DNA of 64,000 nucleotides. It comes from Streptomyces lydicus (lineage in GTDB: Bacteria; Actinomycetota; Actinomycetes; Streptomycetales; Streptomycetaceae). Where the stretch lies: assembly GCF_001729485.1 (NCBI RefSeq), contig NZ_CP017157.1:5518001-5582000 (forward strand). The letters run 5' to 3'. Shown one piece after another: positions 16,673 through 26,081 of the stretch (within the stretch, counting starts at the first letter, position 1; each line of letters starts with the position of its first letter). Under the pieces are notes generated by a model. That model did no database searches. It had not been told where the DNA came from and was given only the letters and a program-made list of their open reading frames with translations. Both the position numbers and the translations under genes were made by a program.

Positions 16673-17740
16673 GTGGCTACTCCGGGATGGATGCCGCCGA
16701 CGGACACCGAGCGGCGGCTGTGCGAAGCGACGGCGCGTGGTGACCGGGACGGACAGGTCGCGGCGATAGCGGGTGAGGACCTGTATCTCGCGGCGCCGCA
16801 GCCGGGCCAGGACCCGCTGCCGGTCTACGACGACCCGGTGGTGGGCGGCACCTGCATCCCCGTCCTGACCCGGGGCATGCTGCCGCCCTGGCAGCCGCAG
16901 CAGTTCTTCGACCGGGTCTCGCTGGCGGAGCTCGCGGAGGACTGGCCGAACGACCGGTGGCGGCTCGCGGTCAACCCCGGGACGCCGGGCGCCGCGTATC
17001 TCGCCGCGTCCCCCGTACAGCGGGCCGGCTGGCAGCGGGCCCGCGCCCAAATGGGCGTGCGCCCCGGTGGACTGCTGGTCACCCACTTCGGCGGCCCGCT
17101 GCACGGCACGCTCGCGCAGGGGCTGGCGTGCGGTGCCCCGCTCGCGGTGCACCACAGCGTGCCGTGGAACGAGCTCGGCACCGTCTTCCTCGACCATGCC
17201 GCCGACGCCCGGACGCTGCACGAGCAGTGGTCGGTGACCGACCACGCCGGCTGGCAGCAGCGGCTGGACCAGCTGCTCGGCGGGCAGTTCGTGCCGGCCG
17301 GCACCGAGGCGGCACTGCGCGCCCGGGCGCGGGAGCGGTCCGCCGGGGAGGACGGCGACGCCACCGCGGCCACCCCTGACCTCCCGGCTCTGGTGACCTC
17401 CTACGAGGAGCGGTTCCGCGCGGACGGACTGCTGCCGGCCGACGGCCGGGTGGTCTCGCTGCGCGCACTGGACCTCGCGCACGCCGTGGCGCTCGTCCGC
17501 TGGGGCCTGGGCGCCCGCCTGTGCGCGCCGCAGCAGGCCGAACAGGCGGTCGCGCAGGTCGGCGCGCGGGCCCGGGAGACGTACGGCTCGTGGCAGGAGT
17601 ACGCCGCGGGTTACGCGCTGGGCCGGGTGCTGGCCTTCGACAACGGCTGGTTCGGACCGCAGTACGCGGAGGCCCTGCACCTCCACCGGGTCCTCACCCA
17701 GGACCCGTCCTCGCCGTGGCAGGGCCTGCCGTTCGCCTGA
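16673..17740 (+). CDS. SseB-like N-terminal domain fused to DUF1266-like domain
   Basis: 355 aa, no signal peptide. Residues 1-150 resemble the SseB N-terminal domain (TCIPVLTRGMLPPWQPQQFF followed by a WPNDRWRLAVNPGTPGAAYL element). The last ~110 residues resemble DUF1266 (LDLAHAVALVRWGLGARL, then SWQEYAAGYALGRVLAF). Both are found in actinobacterial proteins thought to be type VII-secretion-linked or immunity-like, but the function is unknown. GTG start at 16673. A strong hairpin follows. The shorter SseB-like gene at 27747 has a related core. Confidence 0.75.
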   Translation: MATPGWMPPTDTERRLCEATARGDRDGQVAAIAGEDLYLAAPQPGQDPLPVYDDPVVGGTCIPVLTRGMLPPWQPQQFFDRVSLAELAEDWPNDRWRLAVNPGTPGAAYLAASPVQRAGWQRARAQMGVRPGGLLVTHFGGPLHGTLAQGLACGAPLAVHHSVPWNELGTVFLDHAADARTLHEQWSVTDHAGWQQRLDQLLGGQFVPAGTEAALRARARERSAGEDGDATAATPDLPALVTSYEERFRADGLLPADGRVVSLRALDLAHAVALVRWGLGARLCAPQQAEQAVAQVGARARETYGSWQEYAAGYALGRVLAFDNGWFGPQYAEALHLHRVLTQDPSSPWQGLPFA

Positions 17741-17750
17741 GGGCCGGGCC

Positions 17751-17777
17751 GGTGGCCGGCGCCGCGCACCGGCCACC
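17751..17777 (+). terminator. Hairpin after the SseB/DUF1266 gene
   Basis: GGTGGCCGG (17751-17759) and CCGGCCACC (17769-17777) form a perfect 9-bp stem with a 9-nt loop, 11 nt after the stop. Confidence 0.6.
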
Positions 17778-17815
17778 TGCGTGGCGGCCGGGAGACGGGT
17801 CTTCGGTGTAGACGT

Positions 17816-19201
17816 ATGCCCATGGATGTAGCGGTGTGTCTGTTCAGTTCCGACCTCCGGGTCCACGACCAGCCGGTGCTGCGTGCCGCGCTGCGCTCCG
17901 CGCGGCGGGTGGTGCCCCTGTTCGTCGTCGACCGGGGCGTCGCCGACGCGGGATTCATGGCTCCCAACCGGGCCGCCTTCCTGGCCGGCTCGCTGGCCGC
18001 TCTCGACGCGGGGCTGCGGGAACGCGGCGGCCGGCTGGTCATCCGTACGGGGGATGTGGTCGCCGAGACCCGCCGGCTCGCCGCCGAGGCTGGCGCCGGG
18101 GAGGTGCATCTCGCGGCCGGGGTGAGCGGCTACGCGCTGCGCAGGGAGCGGCGGCTGGCCGACGGACTGGCCGAGGACGGGCGGACGCTGGTCGTGCACG
18201 ACGCGGTGATCACGGCGGTGCCGCCCGGTGCGGTACTGCCCTCCGGGCCGGGACGGGACCACTTCGCGGTGTTCACCCCGTACTTCCGGCGCTGGCAGGC
18301 CGAGGGCGTGCGCGCCGTGCTGGCCGCGCCGCGGTCCGTTCCCGTCCCGGACGCGGTGCGTTCCGGCACCCTCCCCTCGGCGCGCGACCTGTGCCCGGAC
18401 GGCACCCCGTCGCCGGCCCTCCCCGAGGGCGGCGAGCCCGCCGGACGCCGCCGGTTCGGGAACTGGCAGCGCTCCGGGCTGGCCGGCTATCAGGACGGCC
18501 AGGACGATCTGGCCGGCGATGCCACCTCGCGGCTGTCGCCGTATCTGCACTTCGGCTGCCTCTCCCCGGTGGAGGTGGTGCACAAGGCGACCGGGCACGG
18601 CGGCGCCGGCGCCGAGGCTTTCGTACGGCAGCTGGCCTGGCGGGACTTCCACCACCAGGTGCTGGCCGCCCGCCACGACGCGGCGCACGCGGACTACCGC
18701 GCCAGGCACGACCGCTGGCGGTACGACGAGGCCGAGGTGACGGCCTGGAAGGAGGGCCGCACCGGCTACCCGGTGGTCGACGCGGGGATGCGGCAGCTGC
18801 TGCACGAGGGCTGGATGCACAACCGGGCCCGGATGCTGGTGGCGAGCTTCCTGACCAAGACGCTGTACGTGGACTGGCGGGTCGGCGCGCGGCACTTCCT
18901 GGACCTGCTGGTGGACGGCGATGTGGCGAACAACCAGCTCAACTGGCAGTGGATGGCGGGCACCGGCACCGACACCCGGCCCAACCGGGTACTGAACCCG
19001 CTGGTGCAGGCCCGGCGGTTCGACCCGGAGGGTGCCTACGTACGCCGCTGGGTGCCGGAGTTGGCCGGTGTCGAGGGTGCGGCGGTGCACCGGCCCTGGC
19101 TGCTGACCGGCCCCGGGCGGGCCGCCGGCGACTATCCGGAACCCGTGGTGGACCTTTCTGAGGGGCTGCTGCGGTTCAAGCGGGCGCGCGGGCAGGAGTA
19201 G
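17816..19201 (+). CDS. phr: Deoxyribodipyrimidine photo-lyase
   Basis: Light-driven repair of UV-induced cyclobutane pyrimidine dimers using FADH-. 461 aa with the N-terminal antenna-binding Rossmann domain (LFSSDLRVHDQPVL) and the C-terminal FAD domain: SRLSPYLHFGCLSP, QLAWRDFHHQ, VDAGMRQLLHEGWMHNRARM, DGDVANNQLNWQWMAGTGTD and the terminal RRFDPEGAYVRRWVPEL. All class I CPD photolyase signatures are intact. Two in-frame ATGs (17816 and 17822) are possible; the difference is two residues. Monocistronic by spacing. Confidence 0.95.
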   Translation: MPMDVAVCLFSSDLRVHDQPVLRAALRSARRVVPLFVVDRGVADAGFMAPNRAAFLAGSLAALDAGLRERGGRLVIRTGDVVAETRRLAAEAGAGEVHLAAGVSGYALRRERRLADGLAEDGRTLVVHDAVITAVPPGAVLPSGPGRDHFAVFTPYFRRWQAEGVRAVLAAPRSVPVPDAVRSGTLPSARDLCPDGTPSPALPEGGEPAGRRRFGNWQRSGLAGYQDGQDDLAGDATSRLSPYLHFGCLSPVEVVHKATGHGGAGAEAFVRQLAWRDFHHQVLAARHDAAHADYRARHDRWRYDEAEVTAWKEGRTGYPVVDAGMRQLLHEGWMHNRARMLVASFLTKTLYVDWRVGARHFLDLLVDGDVANNQLNWQWMAGTGTDTRPNRVLNPLVQARRFDPEGAYVRRWVPELAGVEGAAVHRPWLLTGPGRAAGDYPEPVVDLSEGLLRFKRARGQE

Positions 19202-19314
19202 TCCCGCGGCGGCGGTGGACGTACGTCCGGCCGTCGTCCCGGCCCTCGCCGGGCCCGGAGAGCCACGGCGTCGGGGATGATGCAGGACGTAACCAGGGAG
19301 AGGACGGACAGGAC

Positions 19315-20259
19315 ATGGGCGACAGCGGTATGCGTCGTGGGATGGACCGGACGCTGCTGGACCGCGCGCTCGGCGCGGCGGGACCGCGGAAACCGCCCGG
19401 CCGGCCCACCTGGGCCCAGTGCCGCACCGCGCTGCGCCGTACGCCGCTGTCCGTGTGGCACGACGATGTGACGGACTGGGCCGCCAGCCTGACGTACTAC
19501 TCGGTGCTGGCGCTGCTGCCGTCGCTGATCGTCACGGTCTCGCTCATCGGCCTCGCCGACCCGTCGGCCACCGAGGAACTGATCAACCAGATCAGCTCGA
19601 TCGCGCCCGCCGAGTCGGGGCCGACCGTGCACCGGGCGCTGGTGAGCATGGCGCAGCAGCGCACCGCCGCCTGGGTGGTGGTGGGCGGTGCCCTGGTCAG
19701 CGCGCTGTGGTCGTCGTGCAGCTACCTGGCGGTGTTCCGCCGGGCGCTGCACGCGATGCACCGTACGAAGGACGACCGGCCGCCGTGGCGGAAGGCGCCG
19801 CGCATCCTGGTGACCGCGTTGCTGCTGATGGCGCTGCTGATCAGCAGTGCGGTGGCGCTGCTGGTGAGCGGTCCGATCGCGGCCTGGGCGGGGCGGGTGG
19901 TCGGTCTCGGCGATGCGGGCGAGGCGACCTGGAACCTGCTGAAGTGGCCGCTGCTGCTCGTCCTGGCCACGGTCCTCGCCATGGTGCTGTTCCGCTCCGG
20001 TCCGCCCAGCTCACGCGGCGTGCGACGGGCCGCCCCCGGCGGGGTGGTCGCCGTCCTGCTGTGGCTGGTGTCGTCCGCCGGGTTCGCCCTCTACGCCTCG
20101 TACGTGGGGACCTTCAACCGGCTCTACGGCTCGCTCGCGGGATCCGTGGTGTTCCTGATCTGGCTGTGGTTCTCGCATCTGTCGCTGCTGTCCGGCGCCA
20201 TGTTCAACGTCGAGCTGGCGCGCGCCGGCCGGGTGGTCAAGCCGCGCTCCGGCGACTGA
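19315..20259 (+). CDS. YihY/BrkB-family inner membrane protein
   Basis: 314 aa, about six transmembrane segments. Family hallmarks: DDVTDWAASLTYYSVLALLPSL near residue 45-65, the central GGALVSALWSSCSYLAVFRRALH, and the C-terminal YASYVGTFNRLYGSLAGSVVFLIWLW followed by LSGAMFNVELAR. The family was once called ribonuclease BN, wrongly; its real function is unsettled (transport or envelope). The start at 19315 has GAGAGG and GGAC elements upstream. Convergent with the pterin dehydratase gene. Confidence 0.92.
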   Translation: MGDSGMRRGMDRTLLDRALGAAGPRKPPGRPTWAQCRTALRRTPLSVWHDDVTDWAASLTYYSVLALLPSLIVTVSLIGLADPSATEELINQISSIAPAESGPTVHRALVSMAQQRTAAWVVVGGALVSALWSSCSYLAVFRRALHAMHRTKDDRPPWRKAPRILVTALLLMALLISSAVALLVSGPIAAWAGRVVGLGDAGEATWNLLKWPLLLVLATVLAMVLFRSGPPSSRGVRRAAPGGVVAVLLWLVSSAGFALYASYVGTFNRLYGSLAGSVVFLIWLWFSHLSLLSGAMFNVELARAGRVVKPRSGD

Positions 20260-20288
20260 GAGCGGGTACCCGCCGGCCGCGGGGCCCC

Positions 20289-20310
20289 GGCGCCGTGCGG
20301 CGACGGCGCC
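20289..20310. terminator. Shared hairpin between brkB-like and pterin dehydratase genes
   Basis: GGCGCCG (20289-20295) pairs with CGGCGCC (20304-20310) between two convergent genes, directly abutting the stop codon of the minus-strand gene. A 12-bp palindrome GCGGGTACCCGC (20262-20273) lies next to it. Confidence 0.5.
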
Positions 20311-20622
20311 TCAGCGGGCGCCGTGGGCCGGGGCGATCTCCTCGATCCGGCGGGCCAGGGCGAAGTCGAGATGCGTGATCCGGCCGCCGATGCTGTGGGT
20401 GTTCACCGCGACGCCGAGCCGGTTGTACCCCAGGCTCAGATCGGCGTGGTGGTTCAACTCCTCCTGGATACGGGCGATGTGCACCACCATCACGGCCGCC
20501 GGCAGATGCCCGTGGAAGGCGTAGGTGCGCCGCAGCATCCCTTCCTCGGCGGCCCAGCCGGGCAACTCCGCGAGCCGTTCCGCGATCTCCTTCTCGTCGA
20601 GCGGTTCCACCTGAGCGTTCAT
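20311..20622 (-). CDS. 4a-hydroxytetrahydrobiopterin dehydratase (pterin carbinolamine dehydratase)
   Basis: Dehydrates 4a-hydroxytetrahydropterin to recycle the cofactor of aromatic amino acid hydroxylases; in bacteria without those enzymes its role is less clear. The 103-aa protein shows the fold signature: LAELPGWAAEEGMLRRTYAF, then ELNHHADLSLGYNRLGVAVNTHSIGG with the catalytic His pair and the conserved LTxxD-like end. I start at ATG 20622, preceded by GGTGGAGG; the frame extends further upstream but without similarity. No pterin-dependent hydroxylase is in the window. Confidence 0.92.
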   Translation of the reverse strand: MNAQVEPLDEKEIAERLAELPGWAAEEGMLRRTYAFHGHLPAAVMVVHIARIQEELNHHADLSLGYNRLGVAVNTHSIGGRITHLDFALARRIEEIAPAHGAR

Positions 20623-20774
20623 GGCCTCCACCTCTCGCCTGTGCCGTGGACCGGTGAGCCCCGGAGGCGCCTGCCCGGTGCCGTGACCCGTCCCGGTCCC
20701 GGGTATCCGCTCGGCGTGCCGCGACCCCACATCTCGATCGTACGTCGCGGCGCGCATCGGTTAACGTCACTGCC

Positions 20775-21590
20775 ATGACGACCGCTGCCGTGTCCGAGCC
20801 GGTGACGACCACGGGTGTGGGGGCCCTGTTGCGTGAGTGGCGCGACCGGCGCCGCATCAGCCAGCTGGAACTGGCGCTGCGCGCCGACTCCTCGTCCCGC
20901 CACATCAGCTTCATCGAGACCGGGCGCTCCCGCCCCAGCCAGGAGATGGTGCTGCGGCTCGCCGAGCACCTCGACGTCCCCGTACGGGAGCGCAACGCCC
21001 TGCTGATCGCGGCGGGCTACGCCCCCACCTTCCCCGAGACACCCCTGGACGACCCCGCGATGGACGCCCTGCGCTCCGGCATGGAACGGCTGCTGACCGG
21101 CTACGAGCCGTTCCCCGCGCTCGTCGTGGACGGCATGTACCACGTACAGGCGGCGAACCGCGGCATCACCATGCTGCTGGAGGGCATCGACCCGGCCCTG
21201 CTGCGGCCCCCGCTGAACGCCATGCGGATCACCATGCACCCGGGCGGGCTCGCGCCCCGCATCCGCAACTACCCGGAGTGGCGCGCCCATCTCCTCGCGC
21301 AGATGGACCGCCAACTGGCCCTCATGCGCTCGGCGCCGCTGCGCGCGCTCTACGACGAGGTGAGCGGCTACCCGCTGCCGCCGGGCAGCGGCGAGCAGAC
21401 CACCGGGTCAGCGCATGTCCCGTTCGCCCTCCCCATGGTGATCGAACACGGCGGCACGGTGCTCTCCTTCATCTCCACCATCGCCACCTTCAACACCCCC
21501 ATGGACGTGACCGTCTCCGAACTGGCCCTGGAGACCTTCCTCCCCGCCGACCCGGAAACGGCCGCCTACCTCCAGCAACGGCTCCGCTAG
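20775..21590 (+). CDS. XRE-family regulator with MmyB-like ligand-binding domain
   Basis: 271 aa. Residues ~12-70 are an HTH_31/XRE domain (LLREWRDRRRISQLELALRADSSSRHISFIETGRSRPSQEM). The remainder (LLTGYEPFPALVVDGMYHVQAANRG, then EWRAHLLAQMDRQL) matches the MmyB-like PAS-related domain that binds fatty acid-type ligands in characterised members. TTAACGT lies about 10 bases before the ATG and could be a -10 element, so the mRNA may be leaderless. The neighbouring pterin dehydratase is divergent and a candidate target. A strong bidirectional terminator follows. Confidence 0.92.
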   Translation: MTTAAVSEPVTTTGVGALLREWRDRRRISQLELALRADSSSRHISFIETGRSRPSQEMVLRLAEHLDVPVRERNALLIAAGYAPTFPETPLDDPAMDALRSGMERLLTGYEPFPALVVDGMYHVQAANRGITMLLEGIDPALLRPPLNAMRITMHPGGLAPRIRNYPEWRAHLLAQMDRQLALMRSAPLRALYDEVSGYPLPPGSGEQTTGSAHVPFALPMVIEHGGTVLSFISTIATFNTPMDVTVSELALETFLPADPETAAYLQQRLR

Positions 21591-21618
21591 CGGCCCGAGT
21601 TGCCCCGCAGGGCCCGAT

Positions 21619-21651
21619 GGCGGGCCTCTCCCGGCTCAGGAGAGGCCCGCC
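21619..21651. terminator. Bidirectional terminator between XRE and NTF2-like genes
   Basis: GGCGGGCCTCTCC (21619-21631) and GGAGAGGCCCGCC (21639-21651) form a perfect 13-bp stem with a 7-nt loop in a 68-bp convergent gap. Confidence 0.75.
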
Positions 21652-21658
21652 GCTCCGG

Positions 21659-22039
21659 CTATCCGGCGGCCGGCACCCGGTCGAGAAACCCGGACACGGA
21701 CCGGATCCGCCCGTCCTCGCCCAGCCGCGCCACGTCGAACCCGGCGACCGGCGCCGACCCGTCGGCCGCGCTGACCAGTTCCCAGCCGAACCGCACCACG
21801 TCGTGGTGCCCGTCCACGTCCCCCAGCTGCCGGAACGCGAACCCGGGGAACTGCTGCTGGGCACCGGCGATCACGGCCGCCAGCCCCTCGTGCCCCGCGA
21901 CATCCACCAGCGGGTCGGTGTAGGTGGCTCCCTCGTCGAACGCCACCGCTACGGCCTTCGCGATCGCCTCGTCCGTCCCCGCGTTCCACGCCGCGAAGTA
22001 CCGCTCCACCGCCGCCACATACCGCTCGTCCTGTCCCAT
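21659..22039 (-). CDS. NTF2-like (SnoaL-like) small protein
   Basis: 126 aa with the cone-shaped NTF2 fold signature: VERYFAAWNAGTDEAIAKAVA, then YTDPLVDVAGHEGLAAVIAGAQQQFPGFAFR and VVRFGWELVS. Such proteins are either small isomerases/cyclases or non-catalytic binding domains; nothing singles out a substrate. I start at ATG 22039, which has AAGGAGCGG upstream, rather than at 22060. About 200 bp without a gene separate it from the end of ftsH; that gap contains a perfect 10-bp hairpin at 22096-22121. Confidence 0.85.
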   Translation of the reverse strand: MGQDERYVAAVERYFAAWNAGTDEAIAKAVAVAFDEGATYTDPLVDVAGHEGLAAVIAGAQQQFPGFAFRQLGDVDGHHDVVRFGWELVSAADGSAPVAGFDVARLGEDGRIRSVSGFLDRVPAAG

Positions 22040-22095
22040 GACCCGCTCCTTCTCTTCCACATCTCCGTCAACGAAACGCCTGGCACTGACCGGCC

Positions 22096-22121
22096 CACGG
22101 GGCGGAGTGCGCCGCCCCGTG
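22096..22121 (-). terminator. Hairpin downstream of ftsH
   Basis: CACGGGGCGG (22096-22105) pairs with CCGCCCCGTG (22112-22121) around AGTGCG. It lies 120 nt past the ftsH stop and 57 nt upstream of the NTF2-like start, so it may end the ftsH transcript or sit in the leader of the next gene. Confidence 0.45.
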
Positions 22122-22240
22122 AACCGCTGCCCTCAGCCTGCCGGGCAACGGCGCGGAGTGCGATTACGCCACAGGTAATGACGGAGTGGCCGCCCATGGA
22201 TGCTTTCTGATGGCCTGTCAGTCGCCTCGGCAGCCTTGGG

Positions 22241-24163
22241 TCACGCCGGCTCGGCCGTGCCGGCCTCCTCGCGGCCGGCGCGCAGGACGTCGAGGACCAC
22301 GGAGCCGGCGACGGTTTCGTGGGTGACCAGTCGCTCCGCGAGGGCCTCCAGTGCCGTGCGGTGTGCGCGCAGCAGGGCCACGGCACGTTTCTCGGCCTGC
22401 CGGACGAGGCGGGCGGTTTCCTCGTCGACCACGCGCTGGGTGTGCTCGGAGTACGGCCGCTGCAGGGCCGCCTCGGGGACCTCTTGGCCGAGGCGCCGCG
22501 GGGCGCCCTCGGCGTAGCCGACCGGGCCGAGGGCGGGGGACAGGCCGAAATCGCGGACCATGCGGCCGGCGATCTGGGTGGCACCGGCCAGGTCGTCGGC
22601 GGCGCCGGTCGAGCCCTCGCCGAAGGCGACGAGTTCGGCGGCCCGGCCGCCGAGCCGGACGGTCAGCAGGTCGTTCAGATAGCCCTCGCTGTAGAGGTGG
22701 CGTTCGGCCTCGGGGAGCTGCTCGGTGGCGCCGAGGGCCGGCCCGGAGGGCAGGATGGTCACCTTCGCGACCGGGTCGGCGTGCTCGCACAGAGCCGCGA
22801 CGAGGGCATGTCCGGCCTCGTGCACGGCGACCGCGTGGCGTTCCTCCGGGAGCAGGGCGTTGGAGGTCTCCCGCCGGCCGAGCAGGACCCGGTCGCGGGC
22901 GGTGTCCAGGTCCTGGGCGGAAATGACGGTGCCGCCCGCACGGACCGCGTTGATGGCTGCCTCGTTGACGAGGTTCGCGAGGTCGGCGCCGGAGAAGCCG
23001 GGGGTGGCCCGCGCGGTGACGTCCCAGTCGACGTCGGGTGCGAGCGTCTTGCCGTGGGCGTGGACGGTGAGGATCGCCGCCCGCTCGGCCTGGTTGGGCA
23101 GCGGGACGGTCACATGCCGGTCGAAGCGTCCGGGTCTCAGGAGCGCGGTGTCGAGGGCCTCGGGCCGGTTGGTCGCGGCGAGCACCACGATGCCGCTGCC
23201 CTGGTCGAAGCCGTCCATCTCGGCCAGGAGTTGGTTGAGGGTCTGCTCACGCTCGTCGTTGCCTCCCAGGCGGGCCCCTCCTCGGCGACTGCCGACGGCG
23301 TCGATCTCGTCGATGAAGACGATCGACGGGGCACGCTTGCGTGCGTCGGCGAAGAGGTCGCGGACCCGGGAGGCGCCGACCCCGACGAACATCTCCACGA
23401 ACGCCGACCCGGTCACGGACAGGAACGGGACCTCGGCCTCGCCGGCGACGGCACGGGCGAGCAACGTCTTGCCGGTGCCCGGAGGTCCGACCATGAGCAC
23501 CCCGCGGGGCCCCTTGGCGCCGGCCACCGCGTACCGCTCGGGGTGCCGCAGGAAGTCGACGACCTCGCTGATCTCCTGTTTGACGCCCTCGTACCCGGCC
23601 ACGTCGGCGAAGCAGGTGGTCGGCCGCTCGGTCTCGATGATCTTGGCCCGGGACCGTCCGATACCGCTCAGTCCCCCGGACAGCGAACGGGCCGCCTGTC
23701 GTCCGGTCCACAGGAACAGCGCCCCCAGGAGCACCAGCGGCAGGAGGAATGCCAGCAGCGTCCCCAGCCCGCTGCCACCGCTGGCGGAGGCGGTGATGTC
23801 CACCTTCTCGGACCGCAGCTGTCGTTCGAGGCTGCTGTTGTCCAGCGCGGTGGGGAGCTGGGTGGTGAACTTCCGTCCGTCCTTCAGGGTTCCGTCGACG
23901 GACCCCTTCTCGTTGATGTCGACCGTTTTGACCTGGCCCGCGTCCACCTTGCCGAGGAAGTGGCTGTACGACAACGACGTCCCCGACGAGGACTGCAAGC
24001 GCATCAGCAGGACGAGGAACATGACCACCAGGGCGATGGGGAGCAGCCACGGCCGCCAGGTGGGGGCCCGGGGCGAGGTCGGGGGCTGGGGCGGTTCTCG
24101 TGGTGGCCCCGGTTTGGCCGACCGCGTCGGATGCCGGCCCGGCAGGCGGACTCGTGTGATCAT
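22241..24163 (-). CDS. ftsH: ATP-dependent zinc metalloprotease FtsH
   Basis: Membrane-anchored AAA+ protease that extracts and degrades damaged membrane and regulatory proteins. 640 aa. Order: TM1 (~38-55), extracytoplasmic segment, TM2 (~133-152), AAA+ module with Walker A GPPGTGKT (226-233), Walker B IVFIDEIDAVGSRRG (281-295) and the SRH near ATNRPEALDTALLRPGRFDR, then the M41 protease with HEAGH (448-452) and the third zinc ligand Asp524. ATG 24163 has GAGGAG before it. All catalytic residues are present, so it should be active. Its context (orphan ATPase and beta-CASP protein) is unlike the housekeeping ftsH next to folE/hpt-type genes in streptomycetes, so it is probably an additional copy. 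Confidence 0.95.
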   Translation of the reverse strand: MITRVRLPGRHPTRSAKPGPPREPPQPPTSPRAPTWRPWLLPIALVVMFLVLLMRLQSSSGTSLSYSHFLGKVDAGQVKTVDINEKGSVDGTLKDGRKFTTQLPTALDNSSLERQLRSEKVDITASASGGSGLGTLLAFLLPLVLLGALFLWTGRQAARSLSGGLSGIGRSRAKIIETERPTTCFADVAGYEGVKQEISEVVDFLRHPERYAVAGAKGPRGVLMVGPPGTGKTLLARAVAGEAEVPFLSVTGSAFVEMFVGVGASRVRDLFADARKRAPSIVFIDEIDAVGSRRGGARLGGNDEREQTLNQLLAEMDGFDQGSGIVVLAATNRPEALDTALLRPGRFDRHVTVPLPNQAERAAILTVHAHGKTLAPDVDWDVTARATPGFSGADLANLVNEAAINAVRAGGTVISAQDLDTARDRVLLGRRETSNALLPEERHAVAVHEAGHALVAALCEHADPVAKVTILPSGPALGATEQLPEAERHLYSEGYLNDLLTVRLGGRAAELVAFGEGSTGAADDLAGATQIAGRMVRDFGLSPALGPVGYAEGAPRRLGQEVPEAALQRPYSEHTQRVVDEETARLVRQAEKRAVALLRAHRTALEALAERLVTHETVAGSVVLDVLRAGREEAGTAEPA

Positions 24164-24380
24164 CGCTGGCTCCTCGGTGCAGGCATCCCTCCACGAGGCT
24201 GTTTCCGCGAGGACGGGCGGCGCGGGCCGCGGCGGCGCCTTTCCTCCACGGTCAACGCTATTCCCGCGCCCGGCAGCACGAAAGCGCCGGCACGTCCCGC
24301 GCCCCGCGCACGTCGCGGCCGTGTGCCGGGCTCCCGGGGGACGTACGGTGCCGGCGCGGACCGGGCCGGGTGGCCTGCGG

Positions 24381-25868
24381 TCACTCGCCGTGGTACAGCC
24401 TGTCGACATCGATCAGGAGGACCTCGCCCCTCGCCTCGGCGGCCCGTAGTTCCGGACCGAAGCCGAGCCCGCTGTAACACGCCGGCACGGCCTCGCTGAC
24501 GTCTACGCCGGAGGCACCGAGGGCGGACAGCGTCTGGCGCAGCCGTTCCAGGTGGGGGGTGTCCATCGTCTCGTTCCAGCGGGTGAGGCCGACCGAGAGC
24601 AGGACGCCGGGCCGGCCCTCGACGATCCCTCGCACCGCCACGTCGACATCGAGCCGGGGGTGCCCCGTGGGGCCGGAGACGGCGCCGCGCACGGCCGTTT
24701 CGGGCTCCCCTCCGAAGGTGTCGGGGCCGGCGTGTGCGGTGGCCCAGTCCCGGCAGAGCTGGGCGAAGCGGGGCGCGGCCACGGCGGAGTCGAACGTGGC
24801 GCGGGCGCGTCGCCACACGTCGGTGGCGTCCTCCTGCTCCATCGCGGCGCGATGCGGCCAGGCAACGGCGTGCTCGAAGGCCAGCAGCGGCTCGGCGATG
24901 CGGTAGCGCGTCAGTGCGGGCCGGAACGCGTCCGGCTCCGCGTGCAACAGCCCACGGTTCCGCAGCACGGCCAGGACGTGGGACACGTCGGTCAGCTGGG
25001 CGCCGATGCGTTCGGCGATCGCGCCGGGTGTGGAGCCGCCGGCCGCGATCGCGACCAGCGCGGAGTGTGCCAGCGCCCGGTCCGCGTGATTCTCCTGCTC
25101 CAGCAGGGTGCGCGCCTCCCAGTACAGGGGGACGCGGGGGTTGAGGACCGTTCTGCACACCCACGCGTCGAAGTCCTGGGGGCCGGTGGGGGCGTCGTCA
25201 CACACCAGGTCGCCCCGATAGGCGGGAGTGCCGCCCACGACGGCATGCACCTGCACGGCGAGACGTGGGGACCGGATGCCCCAGAACTCCGCCGCCTTGC
25301 GGAAGTCGAAGGGCTGCACCAGGAGTTCCAGCGAGGCGAGCTGGTGCAGGGACGACGGGCCGGAGAAGAGCCTGCGCATGAGGGAGGGCGTGCCGCCGCT
25401 GAGGATCAGCCGGGCCCGGTTGTGCCGACGCCCCTGTCGCAGACGGCGGTAGGCGCCGTGAATGACGGACGGCAGCGTCGGGCTCGGGCCCACCAGGTCA
25501 GGGAAGTTGTCGATGATCACGGCAGCCGGACGCTGGTCCCCCAGCGCCAGCAACGCGTCCACGGCGTCCTCCCAGCGCTGCCAGCGCGGTGGACGCGCCG
25601 CGCGGGTGTACGCCCCGAAGCGCTCGGCGAGGCGGTGCAGGGTCTCCGCCTCCGCTGCGGCGTGCCCGTCGAAATAGAAGCCGTCGGAGGCCCCGGCCAC
25701 GGCTTCCAGCAGAAGGGTCTTGCCCTGTCGCCGCTGCCCCGAGACCAGGCCGAGGGTGGCCCCGGGGCGCGGATCGCCCACAAAGGACACCAGGTCGGCC
25801 CACTCCGCCTCCCGGTCGAATATCCGGTCGGGCTTCGCCGGACGGGCAGCGGCATCCGATGGCGACAC
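24381..25868 (-). CDS. Orphan P-loop ATPase, archaeal-ATPase/DUF234-like
   Basis: 495 aa, cytoplasmic. Walker A is GQRRQGKT (44-51) and Walker B AAVIID (115-120) followed by [18 protein letters not shown]. Sensor-like region [20 protein letters not shown], then [12 protein letters not shown] typical of the archaeal-type ATPase group. A winged-helix segment ([40 protein letters not shown]) precedes a C-terminal DUF234/nuclease-like region ([10 protein letters not shown], then [24 protein letters not shown]), where the predicted active-site acids are not obvious. GTG 25868 has GAGGGGAG upstream. Divergent from the beta-CASP gene (213 bp) and 217 bp ahead of ftsH on the same strand. Function unknown. 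Confidence 0.8.
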   Translation of the reverse strand: MSPSDAAARPAKPDRIFDREAEWADLVSFVGDPRPGATLGLVSGQRRQGKTLLLEAVAGASDGFYFDGHAAAEAETLHRLAERFGAYTRAARPPRWQRWEDAVDALLALGDQRPAAVIIDNFPDLVGPSPTLPSVIHGAYRRLRQGRRHNRARLILSGGTPSLMRRLFSGPSSLHQLASLELLVQPFDFRKAAEFWGIRSPRLAVQVHAVVGGTPAYRGDLVCDDAPTGPQDFDAWVCRTVLNPRVPLYWEARTLLEQENHADRALAHSALVAIAAGGSTPGAIAERIGAQLTDVSHVLAVLRNRGLLHAEPDAFRPALTRYRIAEPLLAFEHAVAWPHRAAMEQEDATDVWRRARATFDSAVAAPRFAQLCRDWATAHAGPDTFGGEPETAVRGAVSGPTGHPRLDVDVAVRGIVEGRPGVLLSVGLTRWNETMDTPHLERLRQTLSALGASGVDVSEAVPACYSGLGFGPELRAAEARGEVLLIDVDRLYHGE

Positions 25869-26081
25869 GGACCGCTCCCCTCGTTCGGCGACCGACGACG
25901 TCGTGGCCCCTCCAGTAGATCTCCGACGCCCCGGCCGCGCCCTGCCTGCTGGTCCGTCCGGGCTACCCGCCGGGCGCCCGCGGGCCGCCCCGGCAGCGCA
26001 CCCGACCGGCGGACGACCTCGTCGCGCTCCTGGGTGCCGGCAGAATCGACCGCGCTTACTCTCGGGACTGGAGGCGGCACC

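Noticed and set aside
19217..19228. Palindrome GGACGTACGTCC after the photolyase gene
   Set aside because: Short, self-complementary GC-rich strings containing GTAC are frequent here; no position-specific support.
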